Of a stretch of DNA of 64,000 bases, positions 37,267-45,646 are shown one piece after another. Under the pieces are notes generated by a model, which was given only the letters and a program-made list of their open reading frames with translations, had not been told where the DNA came from and did not search any database. Made by a program: the position numbers and the translations under genes. This DNA comes from an uncultured Methylophaga sp. (GTDB taxonomy: Bacteria > Pseudomonadota > Gammaproteobacteria > Nitrosococcales > Methylophagaceae), in NCBI RefSeq assembly GCF_947259025.1, contig NZ_CAMYKO010000004.1:1-64000 (forward strand). The letters are read 5' to 3'. Numbering within the stretch: position 1 is the first letter of the stretch; each line of letters opens with the position of its first letter.

Positions 37267-38574
37267 ATGAATAACGCGTCACCGTTCAATTCGGAAAACA
37301 ATCTGGCCACCACAACCAGCTGGTTTCGTACGGCTGCGCCTTATATTCATGCGCATCGCGGCGCCACCTTTGTCATTGCGTTTGATGGCGAAACGATTGC
37401 CAGCGACGGCTTTGCACCGTTGCTACATGATATTGCCATTCTCAATAGCCTCGGCATCAAGCTGATACTGGTTTACGGTGCCCGTCCCCAGATTGAGGCG
37501 CAGTGCGCCGCACAGGACATTGAAGTCCACTATCACAAGGGGCTGCGGATCAGCGACGACGCCAGCATGGAAGCGGCCAAGGCTGTTATCGGCAGGTTGC
37601 GTCTTGATATCGAGTCCCAGCTTTCCTTTGGCCTGCCCCACACGCCAATGGCTGATGCCCGTATCCGCTGCACCAGTGGCAACCTGGTCACTGCCCGTCC
37701 TGCTGGTATTCTCGATGGTGTCGACCTGGGCCATACCGGCGAAGTACGCCGCGTCGATACCGTTGGTATAAACCAGCAACTGACGCTGGGAAATATCGTG
37801 TTATTACCGCCGCTGGGCTACTCATTGACAGGTGAAATGTTCAATTTGTCCGCTGAAGCGATTGCCACCGCAGTCGCTGTCGCATTGAAAGCCGATAAAC
37901 TGATTTTTGTGGGCCCGTCCAATCAGGCACTTCCCCGTGAGCTGACCCTGACTCAGGCCCGTCAGCACCTGGATGAACATCCCTCAATTGCAGCCTCAGT
38001 CAAAGCCTGCGAAGCAGGCGTTCAGCGGGTTCACCTGCTGGATAGGGACCAGGATGGCGCCCTATTGCAGGAACTCTTCAGTCGTGACGGTGCCGGCACC
38101 TTGCTGTCTGCCACCTCATTTGAAACCACGCGCCAGGCAAATATTGACGATGTCGCCGGGATTCTTGAACTGCTACAGCCACTGGAAGCCAACGGCACGC
38201 TGGTCAAACGTTCCCGCGAGTTACTGGAACGCGAAATCGAACATTTCACGGTGATGGAGCGTGATGGCACCGTGGTCGCCTGTGCGGCTTTGTACAACTA
38301 TCCGGACAACCAGATGGCCGAACTCGCCTGCCTGGCAGTATCGGCGGGTTACCAAAGCAAGGGGCGCGGTAAACAGCTGCTGGCCAGCATTGAGCAAAGC
38401 GCGCTACAGGCAGGGGTAAAAGCCATGTATGTGCTCACCACCCAGACTGCTCACTGGTTTCTGGAACAAGGTTTTAAAGCCGCTGATATTGCCGACTTAC
38501 CGGTAGAAAAACAGGCGCTGTATAACTACCAGCGGAACTCGCGGGTATTTCGCAAACCATTAGCGTCTGCTTAA
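37267..38574 (+). CDS. argA: N-acetylglutamate synthase ArgA
   Basis: ArgA makes N-acetylglutamate, the first step of arginine synthesis. The 435-aa product has an N-terminal amino-acid-kinase-like domain (about 20-280, with GATFVIAFDGETI, VYGARPQIE and VDTVGINQQL). A GNAT acetyltransferase domain follows (about 290-430; AELACLAVSAGYQSKGRGKQLLASIE). This is the classical arginine-inhibited form. A weak ArgR-like AT-rich motif is present upstream but not convincing. It ends 4 bp into the convergent GMC gene. Confidence 0.96.
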   Translation: MNNASPFNSENNLATTTSWFRTAAPYIHAHRGATFVIAFDGETIASDGFAPLLHDIAILNSLGIKLILVYGARPQIEAQCAAQDIEVHYHKGLRISDDASMEAAKAVIGRLRLDIESQLSFGLPHTPMADARIRCTSGNLVTARPAGILDGVDLGHTGEVRRVDTVGINQQLTLGNIVLLPPLGYSLTGEMFNLSAEAIATAVAVALKADKLIFVGPSNQALPRELTLTQARQHLDEHPSIAASVKACEAGVQRVHLLDRDQDGALLQELFSRDGAGTLLSATSFETTRQANIDDVAGILELLQPLEANGTLVKRSRELLEREIEHFTVMERDGTVVACAALYNYPDNQMAELACLAVSAGYQSKGRGKQLLASIEQSALQAGVKAMYVLTTQTAHWFLEQGFKAADIADLPVEKQALYNYQRNSRVFRKPLASA

Positions 38575-40238
38575 GTCGTTTTCAGAGACACAATATAGTC
38601 AGCAGTGCGCAAAGCCAGGGCCTGAATGGTCAGAGATGGCGCTTCGCCACCACCGGTTGAGGGAAATACACTGGCATCGGTGATAAACAGATTGGCATGG
38701 TCATGACTCTGACCATAAGCATTGACCACAGATTTCAGCGGATCAGTGCCCATCCTGCAGGTGCCAAACACATGGGTCGCAGAAAAGTGGTCATAGGTGG
38801 TGAACTCCTCTACCAGCTCTGCACCGGCTTGCTTGAGTAATGCTCTGGATTTCTCTGCCATGAACCTGAGCCGCCTCAGTTCCTGCTCACCCAGCGATGA
38901 GTGGATTTGTGGGCTGTAAAGTCCAAGACTGTTTTTTTGACTGCGATCCAGATCCACATAGCTGTCAGGATTGGGTAAAAACTCGCCAATCGCTCCGACA
39001 CTGAGCGCTTTACCAAAGGACTGTCGCATTTGTTGCTTCATCTTGCGCCCAAAACCACCGACAGCTCTCGAGGCATAGGCGATCGGGCCGGTAAAGCCGA
39101 TCTCACGGGTCGCCGAAGTCAGACGGCACCCACCGACCACACCTTCAATCGCATCAGGCCTGTTAAAATCCCAGCAAATGGCATCGGCCGGCAGGCCCAT
39201 ATGTGTGTTGCTCAAATCGGAGACGATTCCTGTTGAGTTCCACACCAGCGTTTCCATAAAGTTTTTACCCACCTGACCGGAACCGTTGGCCAGCCCCTCT
39301 TTCGCGCCCGGCTGTGAAGCATTAAGCAATAAGGCGGGCGTTTGAATCGCACCGGCGGCGAGCACGACGCTAGTGGCAGACAGACGCTGTTTTTGACCCT
39401 GTTCGATAAAACTGACAGCCGTGATATCGCCATTGTCAGACAGCTCAAAACCGACTACCGGGCAGTGGGTTTTAATTGTCAGACGTCCGCTCGCTTCGGC
39501 ATGACGGATAAAGGTCACATCGGCCGAGCCCTTATCCGAAATCGGACATCCCTTCGAGCAATTGCCGCAATAATTACAGGGCGGCCGGTTATCATAGGGC
39601 TGCGACAATGCCGCGCGGGAGTTGGCCTGCCATTGCATGCCCAGTTGCTGTCCTGCCTGCACCAACGCCTGGGCCGAAGTGCTCAGAGGATGGGCTGGTA
39701 GAGGAAACGGTGCCGAGCGCCAGCGTTCGCCCTGCTCAGTGGGCCCCGCCACACCGATGAGCTTTTCTACCTCAAGGTAATAAGGTTCGAGTTCAGCGTA
39801 CTCAACAGGCCAGTCGTATCCCACCCCGAACTCCGTTTGTAGTCGCATTGAGGCTGGGTTGAGGCGGTGGGCTTCCCCCACATAGTGCAGCGTCGAACCA
39901 CCCACTCCCTGGACATGCCAGTATCCGGGTCCACTGGGTTTGCGTTTGCCCTCTCTGGCGAGTTTGCCGCGGGTTTGGCTCCAGGATGCTAAATCAACGT
40001 AATCGGAATTAAGTGGGCCCAGTTCAGCAATACTCACCGCGCCCTGACTGTTTTTCTTTTCGGGGAAGGCATGGCGTTCCCAGTCGGGCTGATCCAGTTT
40101 ATAGTCAGCCTGCGGATCAAAACGGCCACCGGCTTCCAGAATCAGTACATTGAGTCCTTTACTGACCAGTCGCCAGGCTGTGGCGGCACCGCCGGCACCG
40201 GCGCCAATGATGATCACATCAGGATTCGCTAGTGCCAT
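38571..40238 (-). CDS. GMC-family FAD dehydrogenase with cysteine cluster (gluconate-2-dehydrogenase large-subunit type)
   Basis: The 555-aa flavoprotein has the FAD motif VIIIGAGAGGAATAWRL (residues 8-24), the WHVQGVGGSTLHYVG motif (about 107-121), and a C-terminal catalytic region with HVFGTCRMG and STGGGEAPSLTIQALALRTADYI. A compact cluster CNYCGNCSKGCP (about 218-229) may bind an Fe-S centre, as in the gluconate/2-keto-gluconate and FAD-glucose dehydrogenase group. It overlaps the small-subunit-like gene by about 10 bp. The substrate is unknown; sugar acids, sugars or alcohols are all possible. It would be translocated with its partner to the periplasm. Confidence 0.85.
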   Translation of the reverse strand: MALANPDVIIIGAGAGGAATAWRLVSKGLNVLILEAGGRFDPQADYKLDQPDWERHAFPEKKNSQGAVSIAELGPLNSDYVDLASWSQTRGKLAREGKRKPSGPGYWHVQGVGGSTLHYVGEAHRLNPASMRLQTEFGVGYDWPVEYAELEPYYLEVEKLIGVAGPTEQGERWRSAPFPLPAHPLSTSAQALVQAGQQLGMQWQANSRAALSQPYDNRPPCNYCGNCSKGCPISDKGSADVTFIRHAEASGRLTIKTHCPVVGFELSDNGDITAVSFIEQGQKQRLSATSVVLAAGAIQTPALLLNASQPGAKEGLANGSGQVGKNFMETLVWNSTGIVSDLSNTHMGLPADAICWDFNRPDAIEGVVGGCRLTSATREIGFTGPIAYASRAVGGFGRKMKQQMRQSFGKALSVGAIGEFLPNPDSYVDLDRSQKNSLGLYSPQIHSSLGEQELRRLRFMAEKSRALLKQAGAELVEEFTTYDHFSATHVFGTCRMGTDPLKSVVNAYGQSHDHANLFITDASVFPSTGGGEAPSLTIQALALRTADYIVSLKTT

Positions 40239-40771
40239 GGCGGGGAATATCCCAGCGGCTGGGGCGGCCTGTCAATGGCCAGGCCTTCCCAGGCTGCAGG
40301 CTGAGCAAAATAAAAGCGCATGGCGCTACTGCGCACTATTTCGTAAAACAGGCGGGGCACGTTCTCCCAGTCGGATTCGGCCATCCAGGCCACCAGTTTG
40401 TACTGTTGCTTATATTTCAGCTCGGAAAAAGGCGGGCCGCCAGTCTGGTTCAACCATTCACAGCCTGCGGCCAGGAGTTGTCTCAATTTTTCTGAGGACT
40501 CAGCTAAAGACCATAGCTGAGCATCCACCTGCAAATCGGTCGCGGAGCCGGTGAAACGGTCTTTTGGAATCAACACATCCACAAAAGCGGCCAGCGTTGT
40601 TTTTTCCGAGTTTGTAGGCGCCCCCTGATTCAACACCTCTGCACTGAGACTCACGCTATGAGCAGCAAAAAAAACGCCAACAGATTGTAGAATCTGTCGG
40701 CGCTGTTGATTGAAGCTTTTATTTCTCAAACTAATGTTTAAATGTTCATCATTATATTTGGCATGTAACAC
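40229..40771 (-). CDS. Gluconate 2-dehydrogenase subunit 3-like protein with Tat signal
   Basis: The 180-aa product has a twin-arginine motif QQRRQILQS (about residues 22-30) followed by a hydrophobic segment. A subunit-3 domain follows (TLAAFVDVLIPKDRFTGSATDLQVDAQLW and FYEIVRSSAMRFYFAQPAAWEGL). The family's small subunit carries the large flavin subunit through the Tat system. No cytochrome c subunit is encoded beside it. The start is uncertain: GTG at 40771 has no clear SD, and a TTG 14 codons later is possible and keeps the Tat motif. It starts inside the edge of the duplication remnant at 40791-40845. Confidence 0.8.
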   Translation of the reverse strand: MLHAKYNDEHLNISLRNKSFNQQRRQILQSVGVFFAAHSVSLSAEVLNQGAPTNSEKTTLAAFVDVLIPKDRFTGSATDLQVDAQLWSLAESSEKLRQLLAAGCEWLNQTGGPPFSELKYKQQYKLVAWMAESDWENVPRLFYEIVRSSAMRFYFAQPAAWEGLAIDRPPQPLGYSPPWH

Positions 40772-40790
40772 CAGTGATGCTTAATATGGT

Positions 40791-40845
40791 GATAAAGATC
40801 TAAACGACCTGCCTCATGCCGCGCGTTAATCTCAACCGGGATCAA
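40791..40845 (-). pseudogene. Degenerate duplicate of part of the exported-protein gene
   Basis: These 55 bases align without gaps to 40994-41048 inside the neighbouring gene, with 40 identities. Translated in the matching frame (different from that of the upstream gene), they give LIPVEINARHEAGRLDLY against LIPVGVNAPHVAGGLDVY. There is no start codon, and the frame cannot be joined to the upstream gene without a shift. It looks like the residue of a tandem duplication or of a frameshifted second copy. Confidence 0.6.
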
Positions 40846-41417
40846 AAGGGTACGCCATTGAATGGCACAGAGCAGTCAGCATCGACAAACTCGCCACCAC
40901 CACCAGGTCCACGGCTTAAACAGCTAGTTTCTTCATCAGGTTTATCAAACTCATCACGGGTATGCAGCATAAAGTAAGGTTCGATGGCAGATCGATAGAC
41001 ATCCAGCCCTCCAGCCACATGCGGCGCATTGACCCCAACCGGGATCAGAAATGAGTTGGTCTTCAGGTCATAGCCGATACCGGCTTCACCCTGGAAATCT
41101 TCTTTACCATTCAGGTAAGTGAGCTTGGCTTTGCCGAGTTGAAAGCCACCGGCAAAATTGATACTGAGAGAAGCATGTACGCCCTCGGTATCACCATCGG
41201 CTTCCACCTTGCCGTGGGAAAAACCAATCACGGCTGAAGGTGTCATATCACCCCAGGTCCAGACCAGGCCGGCATAAGCCTGATTATCGGTTTTTTCTTT
41301 TCCAGAATCAGAAACCAAATCGTAAGTGACAGGTGGAACATTTGGAACTTGACCAGCAAAGGCATTTGCAGAGATCAGAGCAAAAAGTGCGAAAAAACTA
41401 ATGAGCAGATATTTCAT
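40842..41417 (-). CDS. Exported protein of unknown function, 191 aa
   Basis: No family recognised. The product has a signal peptide (MKYLLISFFALFALISANAFA), then alternating strand-like segments that could form a small outer-membrane-like beta barrel or sandwich (NQAYAGLVWTWGDMTPSAVIGFSHGK, ASLSINFAGGFQLGKAKLTYLNG). The tail has two cysteines (SCLSRGPGGGG, DADCSVPF). The ATG at 41417 has AAGGAT upstream. A perfect CRP-type palindrome lies 56 bp before the start. The 3' end is abnormal: a degenerate repeat of its own internal sequence follows directly (40791-40845). Confidence 0.7.
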   Translation of the reverse strand: MKYLLISFFALFALISANAFAGQVPNVPPVTYDLVSDSGKEKTDNQAYAGLVWTWGDMTPSAVIGFSHGKVEADGDTEGVHASLSINFAGGFQLGKAKLTYLNGKEDFQGEAGIGYDLKTNSFLIPVGVNAPHVAGGLDVYRSAIEPYFMLHTRDEFDKPDEETSCLSRGPGGGGEFVDADCSVPFNGVPF

Positions 41418-41472
41418 GGTGAATCCTTTTATTTGCAAACCCGTTCAAACTGTTTGCGATTTATCCTGTTTT

Positions 41473-41488
41473 TGTGAACTACGTCACA
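41473..41488. promoter_or_regulatory. CRP/Vfr-like palindrome upstream of the exported-protein gene
   Basis: TGTGA-ACTACG-TCACA matches the CRP consensus TGTGA-N6-TCACA exactly. It lies between the exported-protein start (41417) and the end of rppH, at a position where an activator would stand upstream of the exported-protein promoter. Confidence 0.7.
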
Positions 41489-41501
41489 TAAATTAATGCT
41501 T

Positions 41502-42008
41502 TTACTTTCTCTTGGCAAGCACACGCCGTTTGTATTCCGGGAACAAAATGGGGGCAAATTCGTGTAGCGCTTTTTCATAGACCCGGCGTTTGAAAAACAC
41601 GATTTCTTCTACCGGGGTCCAGTAATCCACCCAGCGCCAGTCATCAAACTCGGGTTTTTCGTGCAGATCCAATCGCACGTCCTGTTCATTGCCGGTAAAA
41701 CGCATCAGAAACCAGCGCTGTTTCTGGCCGATGCACAGAGGTTTGTTGCCGTAGCGCAGATAGCGCTTGGGCAGACGGTAGCGTAACCAGTTTCTGGTGG
41801 TTGCCAGCAGTTCAACATGCTGCGGTGACAGGCCCACCTCTTCCATCAGTTCACGGTAAGCCGCCTGTTCGGCAGTTTCATGGGCTTTTATGCCTCCCTG
41901 CGGGAATTGCCATGAATCATGTTGCGCGCGCTGTGCCCACAGCACCTGGTTGTCATCATTGCAGAGTATGATCCCTACGTTAGGCCTGAAGCCATCTTTA
42001 TCAATCAC
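41502..42008 (-). CDS. rppH: RNA pyrophosphohydrolase RppH (NudH)
   Basis: RppH removes pyrophosphate from 5'-triphosphate mRNA ends and triggers decay. The 168-aa product has the [15 protein letters not shown] start, the WQFPQGGIK motif and the Nudix box [23 protein letters not shown] (about residues 38-60). The start is GTG, supported by the conserved N-terminus. It is divergent from the HAD-phosphatase gene, an arrangement also seen near rppH in pseudomonads. Confidence 0.95.
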   Translation of the reverse strand: MIDKDGFRPNVGIILCNDDNQVLWAQRAQHDSWQFPQGGIKAHETAEQAAYRELMEEVGLSPQHVELLATTRNWLRYRLPKRYLRYGNKPLCIGQKQRWFLMRFTGNEQDVRLDLHEKPEFDDWRWVDYWTPVEEIVFFKRRVYEKALHEFAPILFPEYKRRVLAKRK

Positions 42009-42155
42009 GACTTATGTCTCGACTGGCTGGGCGTTAACACCCCCAGCAGGTTAATCTTAATAGCAACTAGATTAGTAAATGCACCGACAGGTTGCAATGC
42101 ATTTTGGCGTAGAATGAACACTTTACTGAATTAACACGGAGACAAATTCTGGATC

Positions 42156-42809
42156 ATGGCACTGGCAATTTTTGACCTTGATAACACCCTGCTGGGGGGA
42201 GACAGTGACTTTCTTTGGGGTCGCTATTTGTGTGAGAACGGGATTGTCGAGGAAGCCGACTATCGCCGAGCCAATGAGCATTATTACCAGCAGTATCTGG
42301 AAGGCTCGCTGGATATTTATGACTTTCTCGAATTTGTCTTCAAACCACTGGCCACCCACGATATGGACACCCTGCTGCAATGGCGCGAAGCTTATCTGGA
42401 GCAGAAAATCAAACCGATCATGCTGCCGGCTGCCGAGCAACTGGTGGAAAAACACCGAGCTCAGGGCGATACCCTGCTAATTATTACCGCCACCAACAGT
42501 TTTCTGACTACGCCTATTGCCAACTTACTGGGTATCGAGCACCTGATTGCCACCGAACCGGAAGTCGCTGATGGCCGCTTTACCGGCCGGGTTGCCGGCA
42601 AGCCTTCATTTCAGCACGGCAAAGTCGAGCGGCTGCGCGGCTGGCTAAGCGACCGTGATGAAACGCTGGCGGGCAGTATTTTTTACAGCGATTCGCACAA
42701 TGACCTGCCGCTGCTTGAGTTGGTCGACACCCCGATCGCCGTCGATCCGGATCCCAAACTTAAGGCTGAGGCCCAGCAACGTGGCTGGAAAATTCTCAGT
42801 TTAAGGTAA
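42156..42809 (+). CDS. HAD-IB family phosphatase (SerB-like)
   Basis: The 217-aa protein has the HAD motif I IFDLDNTLL (nucleophile D7, D9), motif II with ITATNSFLTTP, motif III Lys in HGKVERL and motif IV YSDSHNDLPLL. A helical cap lies between I and II, as in the IB subfamily (phosphoserine phosphatase-like). The substrate is unknown. It is encoded next to rppH, as in related genomes, and is followed by gatB 48 bp later. Confidence 0.9.
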   Translation: MALAIFDLDNTLLGGDSDFLWGRYLCENGIVEEADYRRANEHYYQQYLEGSLDIYDFLEFVFKPLATHDMDTLLQWREAYLEQKIKPIMLPAAEQLVEKHRAQGDTLLIITATNSFLTTPIANLLGIEHLIATEPEVADGRFTGRVAGKPSFQHGKVERLRGWLSDRDETLAGSIFYSDSHNDLPLLELVDTPIAVDPDPKLKAEAQQRGWKILSLR

Positions 42810-42857
42810 TGCTTGCTACAATCTATCGTTTTTCAGAATCATCATCAGGCCGTCATT

Positions 42858-44300
42858 ATGGAATGGGAAGTTGTTATCGGGCTGGAAATTCACGCCCAGC
42901 TCGCCACCAAAAGTAAGATTTTTTCGGGTGCTGCCACAGCCTACGGTGCTGCGCCCAACACACAGGCTTGTGCCATCGATCTGGGCTTGCCGGGCGTATT
43001 GCCAGTGCTTAACGAGGAAGCGGTAAAAATGGCGCTCAAGTTCGGTCTGGCGGTTGATGCCGAGATCGGCGAGCGCAGTGTGTTTGCCCGTAAAAATTAC
43101 TTTTACCCGGATCTGCCCAAGGGCTATCAAATCAGTCAGTATGAACTGCCGGTTGTTGGAAAAGGCAGTATCAGCATCGAACTGGAAGATGGCAGCGAAA
43201 AAGACATCGGCATTACCCGCGCTCACCTGGAGGAGGATGCCGGCAAGTCGCTGCATGAGGACTTCCACGGTCAGACCGGTATCGATTTGAACCGTGCCGG
43301 CACGCCGCTGCTGGAAATCGTCTCCGAACCGGATCTGCGTAGCGCCAAGGAAGCCGTGGCCTACATGAGAAAGATTCACTCGCTGGTACGCTACCTGGAA
43401 ATCTGTGACGGCAATATGCAGGAAGGCTCTTTCCGCTGCGATGCCAACGTTTCCATCCGTCCCAAAGGACAGCAGGAATTCGGCACCCGCGCCGAGCTGA
43501 AAAACATCAACTCTTTCCGTAACGTTGAACGCGCGATTAACTTCGAAGTTGAGCGTCAGATTGATGTGCTGGAAGGTGGCGGTGAAGTGGTGCAGGAAAC
43601 CCGTCTCTACAATGCTGATAAAGACGAAACCCGTTCCATGCGTAGCAAGGAAGAAGCCAACGACTACCGTTATTTCCCCGATCCCGACCTGCTGCCTTTG
43701 CTGGTCGATCAGCCCTTGATTGAATCAGTGCGTGCAACATTGCCGGAACTGCCTAATGAAAAACGCGATCGTTTTGTCAATGAGCTAGGGCTCTCTTTAT
43801 ATGACGCCTCTATTCTGATCAGTAGTCGTGAACTGGCTGATTATTTTGAAGCTGTGCTGACAGCCACTGGCAATAAAGATCCCAAGCAATGTGCCAACTG
43901 GGTCACCGGCACTTTGTCCGGCGCATTGAACAAGGCCGACCTGGATATCAGTGAGTCACCGGTAACGGCTGAACAACTGGGCAGCATCTTGCAGCGTATC
44001 GATGACAAGACCATTTCCGGCAAGATTGCCAAAACCGTATTCGAAGCGCTGTGGGCAGGTGAAGGCAAAGATGCGGATGAAGTTATCGAAGCCAAAGGCC
44101 TGAAACAGGTGACCGATACCGGTGCCATCGAGGCCATGATTGAGGATGTGCTGACTAACAATCCGGACCAGGTGCAACAGTACCGGGACGGCAAGGAACA
44201 ATTATTCGGTTATTTTGTAGGCCAGGTCATGAAAGCCTCAAAAGGCAAAGCCAACCCGGCGCAGGTCAATGAAATCCTCAAACAAAAGTTGGCTGGATAA
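42858..44300 (+). CDS. gatB: Aspartyl/glutamyl-tRNA(Asn/Gln) amidotransferase subunit B
   Basis: GatB is the kinase/transfer subunit of GatCAB, which converts Glu-tRNA(Gln) or Asp-tRNA(Asn) to the amide forms. The 480-aa product starts [23 protein letters not shown], has [22 protein letters not shown] and [20 protein letters not shown]-type motifs, and a C-terminal YqeY/tail domain. The ATG at 42858 begins the conserved N-terminus; the 15-residue extension is not conserved. gatC and gatA are not beside it, unlike the usual operon. A terminator follows. Confidence 0.95.
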   Translation: MEWEVVIGLEIHAQLATKSKIFSGAATAYGAAPNTQACAIDLGLPGVLPVLNEEAVKMALKFGLAVDAEIGERSVFARKNYFYPDLPKGYQISQYELPVVGKGSISIELEDGSEKDIGITRAHLEEDAGKSLHEDFHGQTGIDLNRAGTPLLEIVSEPDLRSAKEAVAYMRKIHSLVRYLEICDGNMQEGSFRCDANVSIRPKGQQEFGTRAELKNINSFRNVERAINFEVERQIDVLEGGGEVVQETRLYNADKDETRSMRSKEEANDYRYFPDPDLLPLLVDQPLIESVRATLPELPNEKRDRFVNELGLSLYDASILISSRELADYFEAVLTATGNKDPKQCANWVTGTLSGALNKADLDISESPVTAEQLGSILQRIDDKTISGKIAKTVFEALWAGEGKDADEVIEAKGLKQVTDTGAIEAMIEDVLTNNPDQVQQYRDGKEQLFGYFVGQVMKASKGKANPAQVNEILKQKLAG

Positions 44301-44321
44301 CAGCGACACACTCATCAACGT

Positions 44322-44352
44322 AAAAAAGCCACTTTTTGTTGTGGCTTTTTTG
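44322..44352 (+). terminator. Terminator after gatB
   Basis: AAAAAAGCCAC pairs with GTGGCTTTTTT around a TTTTTGTT loop, with a T-rich tail. Confidence 0.9.
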
Positions 44353-44372
44353 TTTGTCAGTGCATGACGAAT

Positions 44373-44388
44373 TGTGAACTTCGTCACA
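44373..44388. promoter_or_regulatory. CRP/Vfr-like palindrome upstream of the FIST gene
   Basis: TGTGA-ACTTCG-TCACA matches TGTGA-N6-TCACA exactly and is nested in a longer inverted repeat (TGACGAA...TTCGTCA). It lies 116 bp upstream of the FIST start codon, downstream of the gatB terminator, in the only available promoter region. Confidence 0.7.
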
Positions 44389-44503
44389 GTTTTGTCAGCG
44401 CATGATTCCCCAGCACGAAAAAACTGATGTAGTATCAGTCGATATTTATTAATTTGTTCAGGCGCAGGATGCGTCATTTTCTCGGAGTCAGATTCGCGAG
44501 CCT

Positions 44504-45646
44504 ATGAAGTTTGAACAGGAACACCTGCCCGCCAAGACGGGCTTGAACAAACTGCCGTCGACCTCACCATTGCCGGATGCAAACTGGGTCTTGGTTTTCG
44601 GTTCGGTCAACCGATTCAACGAACGCGGTTTTGCCAAAAACCTGCGTAAGCGCTATCCGCAAGCACAAATCATCGGCTGCACGACCTCGGGCGAAATCAC
44701 CGGTGAGGGCGTTTACGATGACAGTGTTCACATCAATGCGATGAAGTGGGAGCGCAGTACCCTGCGTTTCATCACCAAGCCGGTAAACAGCATGGAGCAG
44801 TCACATGCGCTGGGCGCACAAATTGCCGGCGAGCTGAAAATGGATGATCTCAAAGGCGTGTTCGTACTCAGCGACGGGCTCAATGTGAACGGTTCCGAAC
44901 TGGTGGAAGGCCTGCAGGAAGTATTGCCCAATGTGCCTATCACTGGCGGTCTGGCTGGCGATGACGCTAAGTTCTCCAAAACCCTGCTCATCAACAATGA
45001 CAAGATCCAGGATCGGGTGGTCATTGCTGTGGGTATTTACGGTGAAGATGCCATTGTCACCAGTGGCGCGCTGGGCGGCTGGAATCCTTACGGTCCACCA
45101 CGACGGATCACCCGTTCCAATAAAAACGTTGTCTACGAAATGGACAACAAACCCGCCTTACCCCTCTATAAAATGTATATCGGCTATTACGCCAATGAGC
45201 TGCCGGCTTCCGGACTCAATTTCCCGTTTGCGATCATGGACGACAAAAACGTCAATGTGATTCGCACGCTGCTGTCGATTAATGAAAAAGACAATAGTCT
45301 GACCTTTGCCGGCAATATTGATCAGGACTCCACCGTCCGCTTTCTCAAATCCGATCACGACAGTCTGGTGATGGGGGCCAGTGAGGCCGCCCGCCAAATC
45401 CTGCAAAAGGATGTCAATATCAATGACCGGGCGTTGGCTATCTGCGTCAGCTGTGTCGGCCGTAAACTGGTGATGGAGTCACAAGTGGCCGATGAAGTGT
45501 TTGCGGTACAACGTTTGCTGGGCATGCAAACCGGTATTACCGGTTTTTATTCCAACGGTGAAATCTGCTCCGGTGAAGACGACAGTCACAGCCAGTTGCA
45601 TAACCAGACCATGACCATCGCCTACCTGAGCGAGCATAACGCCTAG
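44504..45646 (+). CDS. FIST-domain sensory protein
   Basis: The 380-aa cytoplasmic protein consists of FIST-N (about 25-215; GCTTSGEITGEGVYDDS, LSDGLNVNGSELVEGL, PITGGLAGDD) and FIST-C (about 220-370; LYKMYIGYYANELPASGLNFPFAI, GFYSNGEICSGEDDS). FIST proteins are proposed sensors of small molecules such as amino acids and are often encoded near chemotaxis or histidine-kinase genes. It ends 4 bp into convergent gshA. A perfect CRP-type site lies upstream. Its functional partner is not shown; the Pil-Chp operon begins 1.5 kb away. Confidence 0.9.
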   Translation: MKFEQEHLPAKTGLNKLPSTSPLPDANWVLVFGSVNRFNERGFAKNLRKRYPQAQIIGCTTSGEITGEGVYDDSVHINAMKWERSTLRFITKPVNSMEQSHALGAQIAGELKMDDLKGVFVLSDGLNVNGSELVEGLQEVLPNVPITGGLAGDDAKFSKTLLINNDKIQDRVVIAVGIYGEDAIVTSGALGGWNPYGPPRRITRSNKNVVYEMDNKPALPLYKMYIGYYANELPASGLNFPFAIMDDKNVNVIRTLLSINEKDNSLTFAGNIDQDSTVRFLKSDHDSLVMGASEAARQILQKDVNINDRALAICVSCVGRKLVMESQVADEVFAVQRLLGMQTGITGFYSNGEICSGEDDSHSQLHNQTMTIAYLSEHNA

